A stretch of DNA of 51,710 nucleotides. It comes from Stereocaulon alpinum (Eukaryota > Ascomycota > Lecanoromycetes > Lecanorales > Stereocaulaceae). The notes beneath the pieces are model-generated. The model worked only from the letters and a program-made list of their open reading frames with translations, did not search any database and was not told the DNA's origin. The stretch lies in contig JAEUBA010000136.1 in the NCBI GenBank assembly GCA_018257865.1, positions 1-51,710 on the forward strand, in the 5' to 3' direction. The translations under genes and the position numbers were made by a program. This document shows, piece by piece, positions 22,518 to 33,291 of this stretch; within the stretch, counting starts at the first letter, position 1; each line of letters opens with the position of its first letter.

Positions 22518-24866
22518 TTGCTGGCTGCTTTGGGCCGAGCGAACTCTTCTAGCAGGCTAGGCCGAGACGCTCGAGGCGGCTCTGTGGAATCTGGGGAGAC
22601 TCAGCGTTCTTATTGCTACTTCAACGACAGTGCTCTCAATCAGACTTAGATATGCTTCACAAGGTTGAATTCATCTTAACAAATTTCCCTGTTAATATCT
22701 GTATCTTCATGTACTGCTGCAAATATGATCTTCATATTGCTTTGCTATAAACTGAAAGATCATTTCGTACGGCAGTGTTAGTAGTACTCTGTGAAAAGTC
22801 CAAAGACGAAGACATTCGACTGCTAGCCTAACGACAATCGTCATCAATATCTTTGGCCCTCTCTTCGCCACTGAAATCAATATCGTCCGTCTAGATTTGC
22901 CGATCCTGCTTTTCGATTATAGTACAACGGATGGACAGAGCTGGGTGAGCCCGGTGACTGTCCCTTTAAGGGCTCACACTTCGGATGCTGAGTGTCGACC
23001 ATGACATAGAGTAAGTGATCAGGCACGACGAGGAAGCCACGGCGAAGCACTATAGTTCATGTGTGACCCTGAATCTCCGACAGATCAAAGTCGTCAACGA
23101 GGAGATGGCTTGACGGCGAAAGAGGTTGACAAGTTTCCTATGTCATAGTCGGGACTTAACACGCCAATCGAAACTCCGCTGACAGTATGTCAGATCTTCG
23201 GAGAGCGAAATGCTATAAGTAGTAGAGAAGGGTTGAGGTCAATCATTGGTTGTGTATTGTGCACGAATAGCCGCCAGAGAAACGTGATATCATTCCAAGT
23301 ACCGCCTGGAGGAGACACTGGAATGCCTATACTGGTAACAGCCAGAGTCGATATTCATGCTGTGGGAAGCTTCTCCTCATTCAACCTACAAAGCTTTGTA
23401 TTCGGTGGAATGACGACGAATTTTTTGCTAAGATGTAGGTATGGTGTCCGTCAACGTCGCTGTCAGCCATTCTGAACTGGACGTAGAATTCATGATGTCT
23501 AACCCGACAATCTTGAGGGGATTTGAGATCAACGTCTAGCAAGACAAGCTCTCGGGCTTGTGTACGTGTCAACACTGACCCAATACTTCAGAAAATTGCA
23601 CATGAGCAACGAAGCCTTGTGATTCTTGATCACATGCTCAAAAATGAGCGATTGCTGGCTCGAGCTTCCTTCTCACCAGTGACACAACGGTGGGCTAATG
23701 TGATCACTCAAACTCCATCGAAATGTCAGCTCTATCAAAAGCTATGGTCTTCATTTGGAAGCTTGGTTTCGTTGTGGTCTGTAATAGCATGATCAGTACC
23801 GCCCTATCTTAGTTTATACCACGCACCAACAAAAATAAGTAGACCCTCCCAGCTCTGTAAAAAGCTCAAAAGCCGCAGGTAGACAAGCCCGTTGTTATAT
23901 CTGATCCGCAAGTGTTTTGAAGGCAATATCTTGATGAGTGATACTGACCCTCACGGTTTTTGACGATCTTTTCGCAAGGTATGCTGTACGTGCGATCAGG
24001 TCCGAAGTGCTCAACCATGCCATAGCGCCAAGCTGACTGTATGAGAGTCTTTCAGCGTCTTCCAAGATACCTTTACACCCTTGGGCTACGTTAGGTAGGA
24101 CATGATGTCATACCGGAGGCCGGGGATGTCTATCATCGCTATGAGATCTCGGTTCGAGCTAGCACAATACCATATGGACTCAGGCGTCTTTAGTAACGAG
24201 GTAGTTGACCGATGATATGAGACAGCAACGTACCTAATATTCACGGAAGTTCCAGCTGCGCTATAGGTCATCCTTTGCATGAGCATGCGTGGCTGTCGTC
24301 GCTGTTAGAGATCTGATACCCAGTACAAGCTCTAGAGCTGGCTGTCCCTCTCTCCTAAGCCAGGTTTGTACGAGCAGAGAGTCCGTGGCATGCCGGCAGA
24401 ATTAGTGTAGGTGGATGATTCAGCCTCAGTCGCAGAACTCTGATTTGGCAAGCTGCTCTGTCTCATCGACACATTTTCCGGCTGGGAAATTGGGTTCTGC
24501 GCGCGACTGGTAACAGGATCACTGGGCTTAGAGAAATGAGATAGACAGCATCAGCTTTTTTGGGTTGAGTAGTTGTATTAGTAGAAGCTGTACCGCTCAT
24601 CTAGCTTGATCGTAGGATGGAGATGTTGACATTTATCCACTGAAAGCAGGTCCTACCACCCGTTCATCCGCCGCTGCCCGGGTGCCAATCTAGTCTATCC
24701 GTCCCGTGACTCGCCATCGTCTCAGACCATCTATACCATCTGTTCTCGTAACCTATGCCATTCGCCTACGCTGTGAATTGGCGAGGAGTTCACGCTTTGC
24801 CATATCTCGCCTTCAGTTTGTTCATTATATGAGTCATCCAATCACCACCGGGCATTAGCTCGTCGT
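22518..24866. other. No supported gene
   Basis: Short frames on both strands, none with ATG plus splice signals that make a coherent model. A minus frame at 23,381-23,575 has coding-like composition but begins just after a stop and with GTG. This could be the remains of one or more genes. Confidence 0.45.
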
Positions 24867-25343
24867 TCAGCTAGCTACCATCAGTACTTGCAGTTGATAC
24901 TCCAGGAGTAGTAATGGCCTTACATTGATGACATACGTGTCTGTCATCTTCGTCTCGCGTATGTAGGATTCCCAGACAGTGATTGACTCAGCCGTTGTTG
25001 CGCTATCAATGGCTGCTCCCGTGATGAAGACCTTGGGTCTCGGATGTAAGTTGTGTAATACGGTGGCGAAGTTGTGGGGATTGTACTGGATTGCAGTGGG
25101 CTTGGTCATGATGTCCAGGATTGCGACCATGCGGAAGGGAGTGTTGGCGAACGGTCCGTCCATGGCGGCTGCAACGTTGCGGTACACGCCGAGTGCAACG
25201 ACGGGAATGATGCCTTGTGCGTTTGACGCCATTGTTGCTGTTGACGGGACTCGTACGAGAGTAAATTGTTGGTACCAAGTGAGGGTAACAAGGGAGACGA
25301 GTGCTGCGAAAAGGATGGAGAAGATAGTAGTAGTAGTATTCAT
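24867..25343 (-). CDS. Small signal-anchored protein, 158 aa, 3' end uncertain
   Basis: ATG at 25,343 begins MNTTTTIFSILFAALVSL, a signal anchor or signal peptide through about residue 25. No cysteines are present. The frame ends at 24,867, but a good intron donor (GTATGT, 24,936-24,931) lies about 60 bases before the stop, and downstream frames look coding (SVNSSPIHSVGEWHRL near 24,790), so the last 20 residues may be intron. Acceptors at several AGs give different ends, so I keep the unspliced frame. I recognise no family. Secreted or membrane-associated location is inferred. Confidence 0.5.
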   Translation of the reverse strand: MNTTTTIFSILFAALVSLVTLTWYQQFTLVRVPSTATMASNAQGIIPVVALGVYRNVAAAMDGPFANTPFRMVAILDIMTKPTAIQYNPHNFATVLHNLHPRPKVFITGAAIDSATTAESITVWESYIRETKMTDTYVINVRPLLLLEYQLQVLMVAS

Positions 25344-26316
25344 TCAGGTATCCAGCTGATGGCGGAAATTCTTCGGGTTGCAAGACGTCTCTAGTATAGG
25401 CTCAGGTCGTACATGCCAGTGCATCATGCTGGATACGGACACAGTAAGAATCTTCTTGCTCGGCGACTTCGGCGTTAATCATCCGCGTTGATCATGTAAG
25501 CAGTAGTAAGCAAGTAAGCAAGTACGCAGGCTCCCTTATGCCCCGCTCCGCCGACCTCGCCAGCTTAGAAATGTCTCGTTGTGCTTAATCACTTACGAAA
25601 TGTCCGTGGGGCAGATGTAGAATTCGGCACCATCTCTCACCGCCACAACGTATCTGTGCGATGTCCTTGCTCCCGACGACACTTGAGCACCAATGCAATA
25701 CTTCATGAGCGCCACGAGGGATAAAGTGGAGCTGGGATATAATGATGAAATTCCTCCGCGCGGATTCACTGAGAATATCCACTCCATGACAATGAAAGAC
25801 CGCACACAATGATGGAAGCTTCCTGCTCGCATGCACTGGGGTTTGTTCGTTGAATGATCTGGAATATCGAGGTTATGCATCGTGGTGCCCACATGGGAGG
25901 GTCTCGTTCGCTTTGGCCTTCGGATATTCAAGGAAAGGTTCCTCGGTATCGTCGAGGAGTTGACTACGAATGCCAGTTGCGCTCCTTTCGAGCCACTTTC
26001 CCGCAAAGCCATCAACTTGCGTTGTACCGCGTACAGCAAGTGTATCAATCAGTATGTCACCACCTTGGGTACCAGTCGCATCATGATTACCTCGTCCCAC
26101 AGTTCTACATGCGAGCGGGACGGTGGCGGCAAGACTGCGGAAAAATCGTGCATATTCAACCTTGCCAAAGCATGAGTCTGGTTTACAGGCGCGAAAACCG
26201 CTCTCGGTAATGCTTGAATCTCGCTTGCCTAGCTTTCGCTGCCAGAATAACTCGCAACGATAGTGTTGTATCACATGAATGATGGTTTTGATTCCCCGCG
26301 TGAAGAAGACTTGGTC
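25344..26316. other. No supported gene; overlapping frames on both strands
   Basis: Frames of 80-170 codons occur on both strands (for example 25,593-26,048 and 25,873-26,388 minus), but they start with TTG and overlap one another and the next gene. None shows a recognised domain. A decayed gene is possible. Confidence 0.4.
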
Positions 26317-27746
26317 ATGATCTACATTCAACTCTCCATTGTTGCATTCACTTTGTCCTCTCCACATACTGCCGCAGACATCCTCCAATCATTTTCTCAC
26401 CAGACCAGATCCGTCGGTGCTTCTCCAGAGGTTCCATTAGCCGAGCATCCTGCCTCTTTATCATCGATTCCCCTGTCGACCAACCTTCCACCAGTATCGC
26501 CAAGCCCATCAGATCTTACAGTGTCACGACCGGAAGCCCCAACAGCGAACGAGTCTCGATCATATGACAGCACTACCAACCCATACGACTTCCCTTTACA
26601 GGCCCATTCAAAAACAACATGCGACAGCAATAGATTTGGCTCGTATCTCGACAGAGCCAGCTGCGTTGAAGCCTGGCGACGTATTGGAACGGATACTACC
26701 CTTTACAGCGTTGTTCAACGAAGAACAAGCCTCACAGCCGATGGGTACTTGCCGATAAGATATCTGAGTAGTGAGACTTACTACCAATTGTCCTCCTTGT
26801 GCCGTAGAAACTGACGCGGTAGGAAGCGAATGGCCTGTGTGCCGTTGATGTCGTTTTCAGACCTGGCGTCATAAAGGATACAGTCTCCAGAAAGCAGATC
26901 TCCCTTGCCGCGGACGCAGTATTGACTCGATGTGTTACCACTCGTTATATAGCCGTTGGCGGGTATAGTGCGGATATTGGTAGGTACAAATTTCTGAACA
27001 TGCGGCCAAGCAAAGACTAACATGACACTGTTCCAGGTTTCAGCAAGAACATTATTGTAATTGTGAGGCCTTACAAACCAAACGTTAAATGTGGTCGAAA
27101 GTATGGATTGCCACCACCGGTGGGTTCATGTGCGCCTGTGCAAGTGCTGCTCCCTGTGGAAACAGTACCTCTGCGCTTCGGTCCTGTTGGGATCAGCCTG
27201 AAAAACCAAGTCATTACTCCAAAAACTTTCGCCGTCTGTATGTGCAAATTCACTATGCCAGATGAAAACCTAGGTACTACTTAACTCATTCGCGGCTGAC
27301 TAAGAAAACATTGATTAGCCGGCAATCCTTGCGAGGTGTACCTTGATGTTGCAGGCCCAACGGATGTATCGAGCTGGTCAATCATATGGGAGGCACTCGT
27401 GGCGGTCAATGTGATTTGTATTGGGAAGAATCAGGCTGGTATAGCCCCAGATCTTGGTAAGTCTGACAACTGAATCTCCATTGGCATCGTCCGAAACAGC
27501 CTTTGGGCTGACTCACACATCACATTCCTATTTGCAGCTGACAATGAGGACTTCGGTAAATCTAGGGGCCTATGGCACCATCTCGATAGCTGTCAAAGCG
27601 GCAGATACGGTGGGGTGGTGATAACTTTAGCAAGGGGTAGAGTATTCCATTCCGTCGGGATAGAGGTGGACTGGCCCGCGCGAGTACATGCAGGCGGAGG
27701 AACCCGAAGCTCGGCCGAGGGCCAAGTGATGTGCCTCAATCATTGA
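26317..27746 (+). CDS. Secreted protein with two tandem domains, five exons, 396 aa
   Basis: Model: 26,317-26,770, 26,827-26,979, 27,037-27,273, 27,319-27,456, 27,538-27,746. The four introns are 56, 57, 45 and 81 bp, all phase 1, with donors GTGAGA, GTAGGT, GTACTA, GTAAGT; intron 2 has CTAAC before CTGTTCCAG. Residues 1-20 are a signal peptide, followed by a Ser/Pro/Thr-rich stretch to about 100. Domain 1 (about 115-221) has SC, LPIRYLS, NGLCAVDV, AADAVLTRCV, GGYSADIG, PNVKC. Domain 2 (from about 233) repeats the plan with SC, RFGPVG, GNPCEVYLDV, VICIG. This pattern is familiar from uncharacterised secreted proteins of plant-associated fungi, but I cannot name the family. Unspliced, it breaks into apparently unrelated short frames. 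Confidence 0.72.
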
Positions 27747-28751
27747 AAGATTCACACTTAGGATGGAGAATGAAGTCCACAATCGTTCCAAGTCATGGGA
27801 TCCTACACTCATTACTACGCAGTCTGCCTGCATATAATAATTGTCTTGGCAATCGAACAGGACTATTCGTGCCCAATATAGACTGGAACGGCAAAAAGCG
27901 CACTGCCTGGGAAGAAGGCGCGCAAAATCCTAGTCAATCATGATCGTTGCAGCGTCGGGGTTGCGTTCAACTGCCAAGAGCCAGCCTGATATATGTGTTG
28001 AATATTCGATAAACTCGGTTATGACAATAGTATCAGAATTCTTACGTAGCTTTGCGGACAGTTAGAACACGCGGACGGGAAATGAAACACTCCGCTTACA
28101 GATCTCAAGTCTGGTACAGGGTCCAAGCCATGTCGATCTGTCTGCGCTGATTGGTCGATCACATGGGGATCTGCATCAGCGAGCGTTAAGACACTCGGGC
28201 CCTAGCCAGTGGCTTCCGTCGCGTATCAGATTTAGACATTACAGCCTCCATTTAGCGAGTCATTGATGTCATAACCGGTCTTGGCGCTGATTCACTCCTC
28301 CAGGATGCGAATGTAGTATTTATCTCAACAGCTCAATATCATCCCACTCCATGTCTACAAAAGAAGACTTCCTCTCCACTACCATGAGCACAACATCTTC
28401 CTCTCTACACTCAACACATATACCATCAAAACCTCCTTGAACATCTCAACACTCGACACTCTTCCTGTCATCTACATTCCAATTAATCCTCCGCTCACCA
28501 ACGGAATATATCTTCTACCCCTCCTCCACACGGAATCCTACCTCGACTCCTACGACGTCACTGCTCACCGCTCACGCGACGAAATCCTATATTGAACTGT
28601 CCCACGTCGCTGATATACAGCTCAGCCGTAGCTGTCGAATCCTCACACACCTTCATCTACGAGCTCCCAACTTCATACTCCTCCTTCTTCCAACATCCAC
28701 CATTCTTTAATGACCACAACTTGATCTATTCCATCCACCAAAACATCAACC
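27747..28751. other. Intergenic; CT-rich leader before the next gene
   Basis: No supported gene. From about 28,340 the plus strand is rich in C and T (ACTCTTCC and similar runs) up to the ATG at 28,752, as is usual for a fungal promoter and 5' leader. Confidence 0.5.
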
Positions 28752-29703
28752 ATGTCCTCCTTCAACCAGTACGACAGTCTAGCAAAGAACGACAGCATGG
28801 AGAGCTCACCACCCGCACATCAAAAGCCAGGACGCCTACCCCGCTTCGATGTCAACCCTCGCAATCACAAAGTTGCCATATTCTTCCACATATTCATGGT
28901 CTTCCTCACCAGCTGCTTGATCCCCGAAGCCGTTTTCTTCACACTTACACATTTGACCACCATCAAACTTCAAATCATACTCGGGATAGTCACACCCATC
29001 TTCGGCGTTGTTTCCCTCTTCTCATTGTTCATGCGAACATGGCGTCTCCTGAAATCGAGATCCAATTTTCTTCCCCTCGGCCAGAAGAGCAGACTAGGTC
29101 TCGACTACTTTGACTGGAATTTCATTGGAGGCTTTTGTGCCGTGTCCGCATTGATCACAGCCGGAATATCCTTGAAGCCCTCAAATCTACGAATCGTGGC
29201 TCTGCCTCTACCGTTACTGCTACTACAAGTCTGCCTACAGATGCTCATCTTGATACCCGTACGAGCGCTGAACCTTCGCGCACCATTCCGCTTCTCCTCA
29301 ATCGCCCGGGGCGACCATCTCAGACCAGCTGCCTTTGTCATCGCTGAAGATGTTGTTGCAGTTGACGCAAAGCAAGGAATTGTCTTCCGTGAACAATGGA
29401 ACGCGAGATACGACGCAAGCCCACCATTCCGAACCTTTCTTGGACGTATGGACTGGATGTGGGGTCTCACTGGGACACTTGTGGCTGGCGGCTGCATTGC
29501 CGTGAGCTTTGGCGTTAAGAATACTGACATTGGCTGGGCAGTTTGTAAGTTTACCATCATCCTCATCAATCATCATTCTCTAACACCATCTAGGTTGGGG
29601 TGCACCATGGGTCTGGGTTGCAATCATGTCATACACAACGATCAAGATGGCGCAATCGATGCTCAGGCAGGAGGAGAGGATGTTACAAGAGCTTGGTCCT
29701 TGA
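28752..29703 (+). CDS. Six-span membrane protein, one intron, 300 aa
   Basis: ATG at 28,752 (CAACCATGTCC context). Exons 28,752-29,544 and 29,594-29,703; the 49-bp intron has GTAAGT, a CTAAC branch and TAG. Without splicing the frame would run into a polar tail; splicing restores a sixth membrane segment (CWGAPWVWVAIMSY) and an end at QEERMLQELGP. Predicted spans: about 41-63, 71-93, 123-141, 148-170, 235-255 and 262-280. The N-terminal 38 residues are polar. A roughly 60-residue loop lies between spans 4 and 5. I recognise no transporter or receptor motif. An integral membrane role is inferred from hydropathy only. Confidence 0.75.
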
Positions 29704-29963
29704 AAGACTACCACACAATGATACCAGATTAGAAGGGGTGCTATACAGGCGTTGGTCAGGTCATACTTCATGCGAACGCGTTGGTGTTCGAGGCGCTTCG
29801 GAATAGACAGTTGTCGCTTAGAGCGTGGCAGTCTGTAAGACTACGTTGATAATGACGTTGATAATGAGACATCAGCGAGAAAAAATTTTACCATATTTAA
29901 TGATTTACCCCACATACCCTCCATCATTGTCAGCTGCTGCCTAGGTGATCGAACCAGTGACCT
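29704..29963. other. Intergenic
   Basis: 3' flank of the membrane-protein gene; nothing else visible. Confidence 0.5.
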
Positions 29964-30280
29964 CAAAAGTCCTGGAACGGCGCTAAAGAGCCCGGTATGC
30001 CAAGTCCAAAGCCCTAGCCCTAGCTTCTAAGGACAGCCTGGGAGAGGTTGCCCTGCTCGCCTGCCGGTAGGGGATGCGGATAGCGGGCACGGTCGCGCAG
30101 TACTACCTGCAGATTACGTATCATAGGCCACCCTGCGCTTAGAGCGCACCCTAACCAGCTCATCCTCCCCGCCCTATTAGCGTATATCTACGGGGCATGT
30201 TCCAGCGGCTCCATCGAATGTTAGGGCTAGGGCTTTGGACTTGGCATACCAAGATCTTCAGCGCCGTTTCAGGACTTTTG
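29964..30280. mobile_element. MITE-like element with 61-bp terminal inverted repeats
   Basis: The left arm (29,964-30,024) and the reverse complement of the right arm (30,220-30,280) agree at 55 of 61 positions. Both begin CAAAAGTCCTG and share GGTATGCCAAGTCCAAAGCC and then CTAGCC. The interior is about 195 bp without an open frame. Several arm differences are C/T or G/A. No clear target-site duplication is visible, and homology with the copy at 16.8 kb continues about 20 bp beyond the right arm, so the true right end may be near 30,300. It is non-autonomous, and the mobilising family is unknown. Confidence 0.68.
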
Positions 30281-30387
30281 GTGTTAGCCTCCGTACTATT
30301 GAAGACTCGCATCGCCGATGCGTTCCACACACACCTTCCTCCAGACCGTAGATACACAAATACGTGCTGGATATTCCTCTAATGCCA
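30281..30387. other. Right flank of the inverted-repeat element
   Basis: The first 20 bases still match the 16.8-kb copy; the rest shows nothing. Confidence 0.4.
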
Positions 30388-30660
30388 TCACTTGGACACC
30401 ACCAACTTTGCAATCCTTGGTACGAGATGCCCAGGAGCCGTCGCCAAGTCAAACACATTGCTTATCACACTGTGACCCACACTCGTATCCTGAAATCCTG
30501 CCCTACTAACTTCTGACATCAGAACTGTATACCAGCTAGGCCCATGGGCTGATGACACCTCCTTCACACATGCAAACAGATCGAGTGTCTCAATTCCTAC
30601 ACGTATCCCTCCTATGCTTCCAAAGCCAATAATCCCGATCGACACGGCTTGAATAGGGTG
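30388..30660 (-). pseudogene. Isolated coding-like exon or gene fragment
   Basis: The minus frame is open for more than 85 codons with coding-like composition (SIGIIGFGSIGGIRVGIETL, then VSSAHGPSWYTVLMSEV) and ends with TGA at 30,388. It has no ATG at its start, so it is either a last exon (candidate acceptor CAAG near 30,648) or a fragment. I do not recognise the family, and the upstream exon could not be fixed. Confidence 0.35.
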
Positions 30661-30715
30661 ATCCTAGTATATCCTTCCCGACTAACATGTGGTTGGTGAT
30701 AAAGAGCGATGGATC

Positions 30716-31003
30716 CTAAGCTCGTGAGTCTGGATACCCTGAAACCCGGATGACCTGGAAGGCTGACAGGGATGCGGCTCTAGTGTTTGAGGTCATCTGA
30801 GAGGGACGGGGTACACGAGGTGCCTTGGGTTGGTTCTGGGGCTGGTTTGGGCGTTGCTGTTGTCGACTCTGACTTTCCCGACGTTGCCGATTCGCAACAG
30901 GATGGATGCGGAGAGCACAACTATCGAGCGACACCATACGTTCTGCATCAAGGTCAAGTAAGATTATGGCAATAGTGTCAAATTTGCCTTGCATCCTGAG
31001 CAT
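30716..31003 (-). CDS. Possible small protein, 95 aa
   Basis: ATG at 31,003. Residues 8-35 are mixed hydrophobic, followed by a Gln/Arg/Pro-rich middle (SRQQQRPNQPQNQPKAPRVP). It lies just upstream of the coding-like fragment at 30.4-30.7 kb on the same strand and might be an earlier exon of the same gene, but no splice pair joins them convincingly. No family recognised. Confidence 0.3.
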   Translation of the reverse strand: MLRMQGKFDTIAIILLDLDAERMVSLDSCALRIHPVANRQRRESQSRQQQRPNQPQNQPKAPRVPRPSQMTSNTRAASLSAFQVIRVSGYPDSRA

Positions 31004-31612
31004 CTATCCTTTTCTCTATCCTTGCATCGACAAGACTCCCAGAAGAATGTGCGCTTCATCCCTACGAAACCACCGACTATCCTCTCACTAGCAACCACCG
31101 ACTATCCCCTCTCTAACCAGCAGCAGTGTGGTTTTCGAACAATGTTTCAGAAAGGCTTTTATAAGCTGCAATAAGCCCGAAGCAGCAGATAGTGGCAAAA
31201 TAGTTGAGGATATGTCTTACATTTACGCACGTAAGGTGGTTGAGGAGAGTTTGTTTGCAGGCAGCAGTTCCTCGTTGTGTGTATATATACTGATCTTGCT
31301 TACCACTGATGTTAATGAATACTCTGCAACAGTCACGACTTGCAAAGAAAGCTTCGGAAAAAAGTCCCATAAAGAACATCATCTCTGAAGGTACTGTCCA
31401 GCGTCTTTGTCCTGTTGAGCATAGGGTGCTAACGGTGCTGCAGGTATCTCTATCCCAACAACTTTAAAGACAGCTCCCATCATAATCCGCCTATTCCAAA
31501 GCAGTTATCCCTTCCACCAAGCTTCCACGTATAACGCAACCCTAACCGCAAGACCACAACCCCAAACCCAACCAATCCAGCCTCCACCAAGCCCTTACCA
31601 GAACCATCCAAT
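31004..31612. other. Intergenic; short duplicated motif
   Basis: ACCACCGACTATCC occurs twice at about 31,070-31,107. Frames on both strands between 31,113 and 31,388 overlap and cannot be told apart, so none is annotated. Confidence 0.4.
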
Positions 31613-31774
31613 ATGTGCCAGCCATTACAATACCACTATAGAGCCTGCGGCCATTACGAACAATACGGCACTCTCCGTTGCGCATCTGTTCTGGCTGGTC
31701 GCGGATGCCAGGGTATGAGGGTGGCGGATATAATTAGAAAGCGCGGGTTATGTAGTGCTTGTAGAGGCCTATAG
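31613..31774 (+). CDS. Tiny Cys-rich protein, 53 aa, copy 1
   Basis: ATG at 31,613 to TAG at 31,772. The sequence starts MCQPLQYHYRACGHYE and has six cysteines in the order C...CGH...C...C...C..C, ending GLCSACRGL. The CGH and the final C..C resemble a small metal-binding knuckle, which is an inference. No signal peptide, so probably intracellular. A second gene of the same plan lies about 350 bp downstream on the same strand. Too short for usual gene callers. Confidence 0.55.
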   Translation: MCQPLQYHYRACGHYEQYGTLRCASVLAGRGCQGMRVADIIRKRGLCSACRGL

Positions 31775-32123
31775 ACTATGGAGGCTTGGTAAAGGAAGGT
31801 GGCGCGGTGGCTAGGTTGGCTGGGACTTTGAGCAAGTACAGCAGTGCTTGAGGGGACGAGAGGATTGCTTGTGGGATTTGTAGGGAGATGTAGCACGGTC
31901 TTTTTCATGGTCATATCCCACAGTTACAACTTCATGTATTTGTTCGTGTCTCTGTTACAGAGATCCAAATCTGTCTTGAAGAGAAGACTAGGAAACTCAT
32001 ACAAGATAAGAATAACTTCCATAAAGAGCACACCATCACACTAGCCCACAACCTCACATCACCAAAATCTAGACAAAGCAAGGCCAGCGTCCAGGTCCAA
32101 CATCCACCTCAAAACTTTTCGAG

Positions 32124-32297
32124 ATGTGTATGCAGCTGGTATGCTACTACACTGGCTGCGGCCAGTGTGAGAATGGGGGGACTGACCTCTGCGCATCTAG
32201 GGTGGCGGGTGGTCAATGCCACAGTATGAGGAGAATGGAGATGGAGAGTGACGGAGATTGTGGGGCTTGTACGAAGGAGACATTTACCGCGATCTGA
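32124..32297 (+). CDS. Tiny Cys-rich protein, 57 aa, copy 2
   Basis: ATG at 32,124 to TGA at 32,295. It starts MCMQLVCYYTGCGQCE and has eight cysteines, ending DCGACTKETFTAI. It shares with copy 1 the MC start, the Y..CG core, C-A-S-R/V about ten residues later, G-x-C, and a final C-x-x-C. The CGH of copy 1 is CGQ here. Tandem duplication followed by divergence is the simplest reading. Function unknown. Confidence 0.55.
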   Translation: MCMQLVCYYTGCGQCENGGTDLCASRVAGGQCHSMRRMEMESDGDCGACTKETFTAI

Positions 32298-32487
32298 AAA
32301 CGAGTGGCGGAGGTAATAGCTAGGCGAAAGGGATACCGCAATTGAGACTTGTGTATTGGGGTGTGCGGAGAGTAGAAGGACAGAAAGTGGTTGAGATTAC
32401 GATTTGTGAGAAAATTGCATCACGGTCTTCATCGTAGTCTTACGTCTTTATGTCAAAGATTTGTATGGCTCATACGTATCTCGTGAC

Positions 32488-33227
32488 TCAAGATAGAGTG
32501 ACTGTCCCATGATCAGTAGCCAAGCTTTGTACGCTCTTAGTTGTCGCATTCGCAAGATCATTTGGCCCAGCGCTTGGTGGAATGGCCAAGTCAACTGGCG
32601 ACTGGCTTCTAAAGATCAAGGTAATAAGTCCCCCGTGCTGGCCTTTCCGCAACATTAGTATAGTCTCGATGCATGGTATGACAGGACTGGAATCAACTGA
32701 CCTGGGAATGCCCAGCCAAGATGTGAATGATCGTGCAAACATTCTGCTATAACAGTTAGTGTAGAGAAGTAAATATCATCATATGACGCCGTATCTGTCG
32801 TAGGCAATGGCGATAGCGGTACACCAGGCCAATACGGAGTAGGTACATCAGGTTTATTGATGATTGCAACGGTACAAGTCCCATACGTATATCGTCTTGG
32901 CGTCCGCTGTTTGGAGTTGTGATAAGCTGGTGCGGTGTCTTTGTTCACGAATTCATACTCTGAAACCCCATGACGAATGACTTCGACATGCCAGAAGGTA
33001 TCGACTGCTGCTGCGCAATCTTGGATGAGGTTTGAATCAATTCCGGCACTTCCACTCCATGCAACAGATGAGGTGCAGAATGCTGGCGCGTTGTGCTCTA
33101 CCAGAAAGGATGAGGTTTTATTTGAGGGTTTATTTAACGAAAGCAAGTCGTCGCGCGGGAGGGCGGTGATGGCATTCGCAGAAACAATGAGTAGACACAC
33201 CAAGTTTTGTGGGAGAGATAGGTGCAT
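32488..33227 (-). CDS. Secreted single-domain relative of the 26.3-kb protein, 226 aa
   Basis: Exons 33,227-32,702 and 32,642-32,488; the 59-bp intron (32,701-32,643) has GTCAGT, an ACTAAT branch and AAG, phase 1. The ATG at 33,227 gives a classic signal peptide (MHLSLPQNLVCLLIVSANA); the ATG at 33,290 would place another hydrophobic stretch before it. Shared landmarks with the two-domain protein: a Cys/Ala-rich helix (DCAAAVDTFW), GTCTVAI like NGLCAVDV, AECL like TRCV, and HLGWAFPG|QHGGLITL with an intron at the same place and phase as intron 2 there. The C-terminus is Asn/Thr/Ser-rich. Probably extracellular; function unknown. Confidence 0.72.
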
Positions 33228-33291
33228 GTCTATCAACGACTTTGTAAAACCCGAAGATGTAATAACCAAGGCGATGAATAAATAAAACATC

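Noticed and set aside
25873..26388. 171-codon minus-strand frame
   Set aside because: Starts with TTG, overlaps exon 1 of the well-supported secreted-protein gene, and has no recognised domain.
26781..27023. 80-codon minus-strand frame with GDCILYDARSEND
   Set aside because: It looked secreted-protein-like, but it is antisense to exon 2 of the five-exon gene, whose splice signals and repeat structure are far stronger.
28592..29113. 173-codon plus-strand frame
   Set aside because: Overlaps the leader and first spans of the six-span membrane protein in another frame; C/T-rich leader composition keeps it open.
29930..29965. tRNA-like B box (GGTTCGATC on the minus strand)
   Set aside because: No A box or cloverleaf can be formed around it.
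32977..33285. 102-codon plus-strand frame
   Set aside because: Antisense to the secreted-protein gene at 32.5-33.2 kb.
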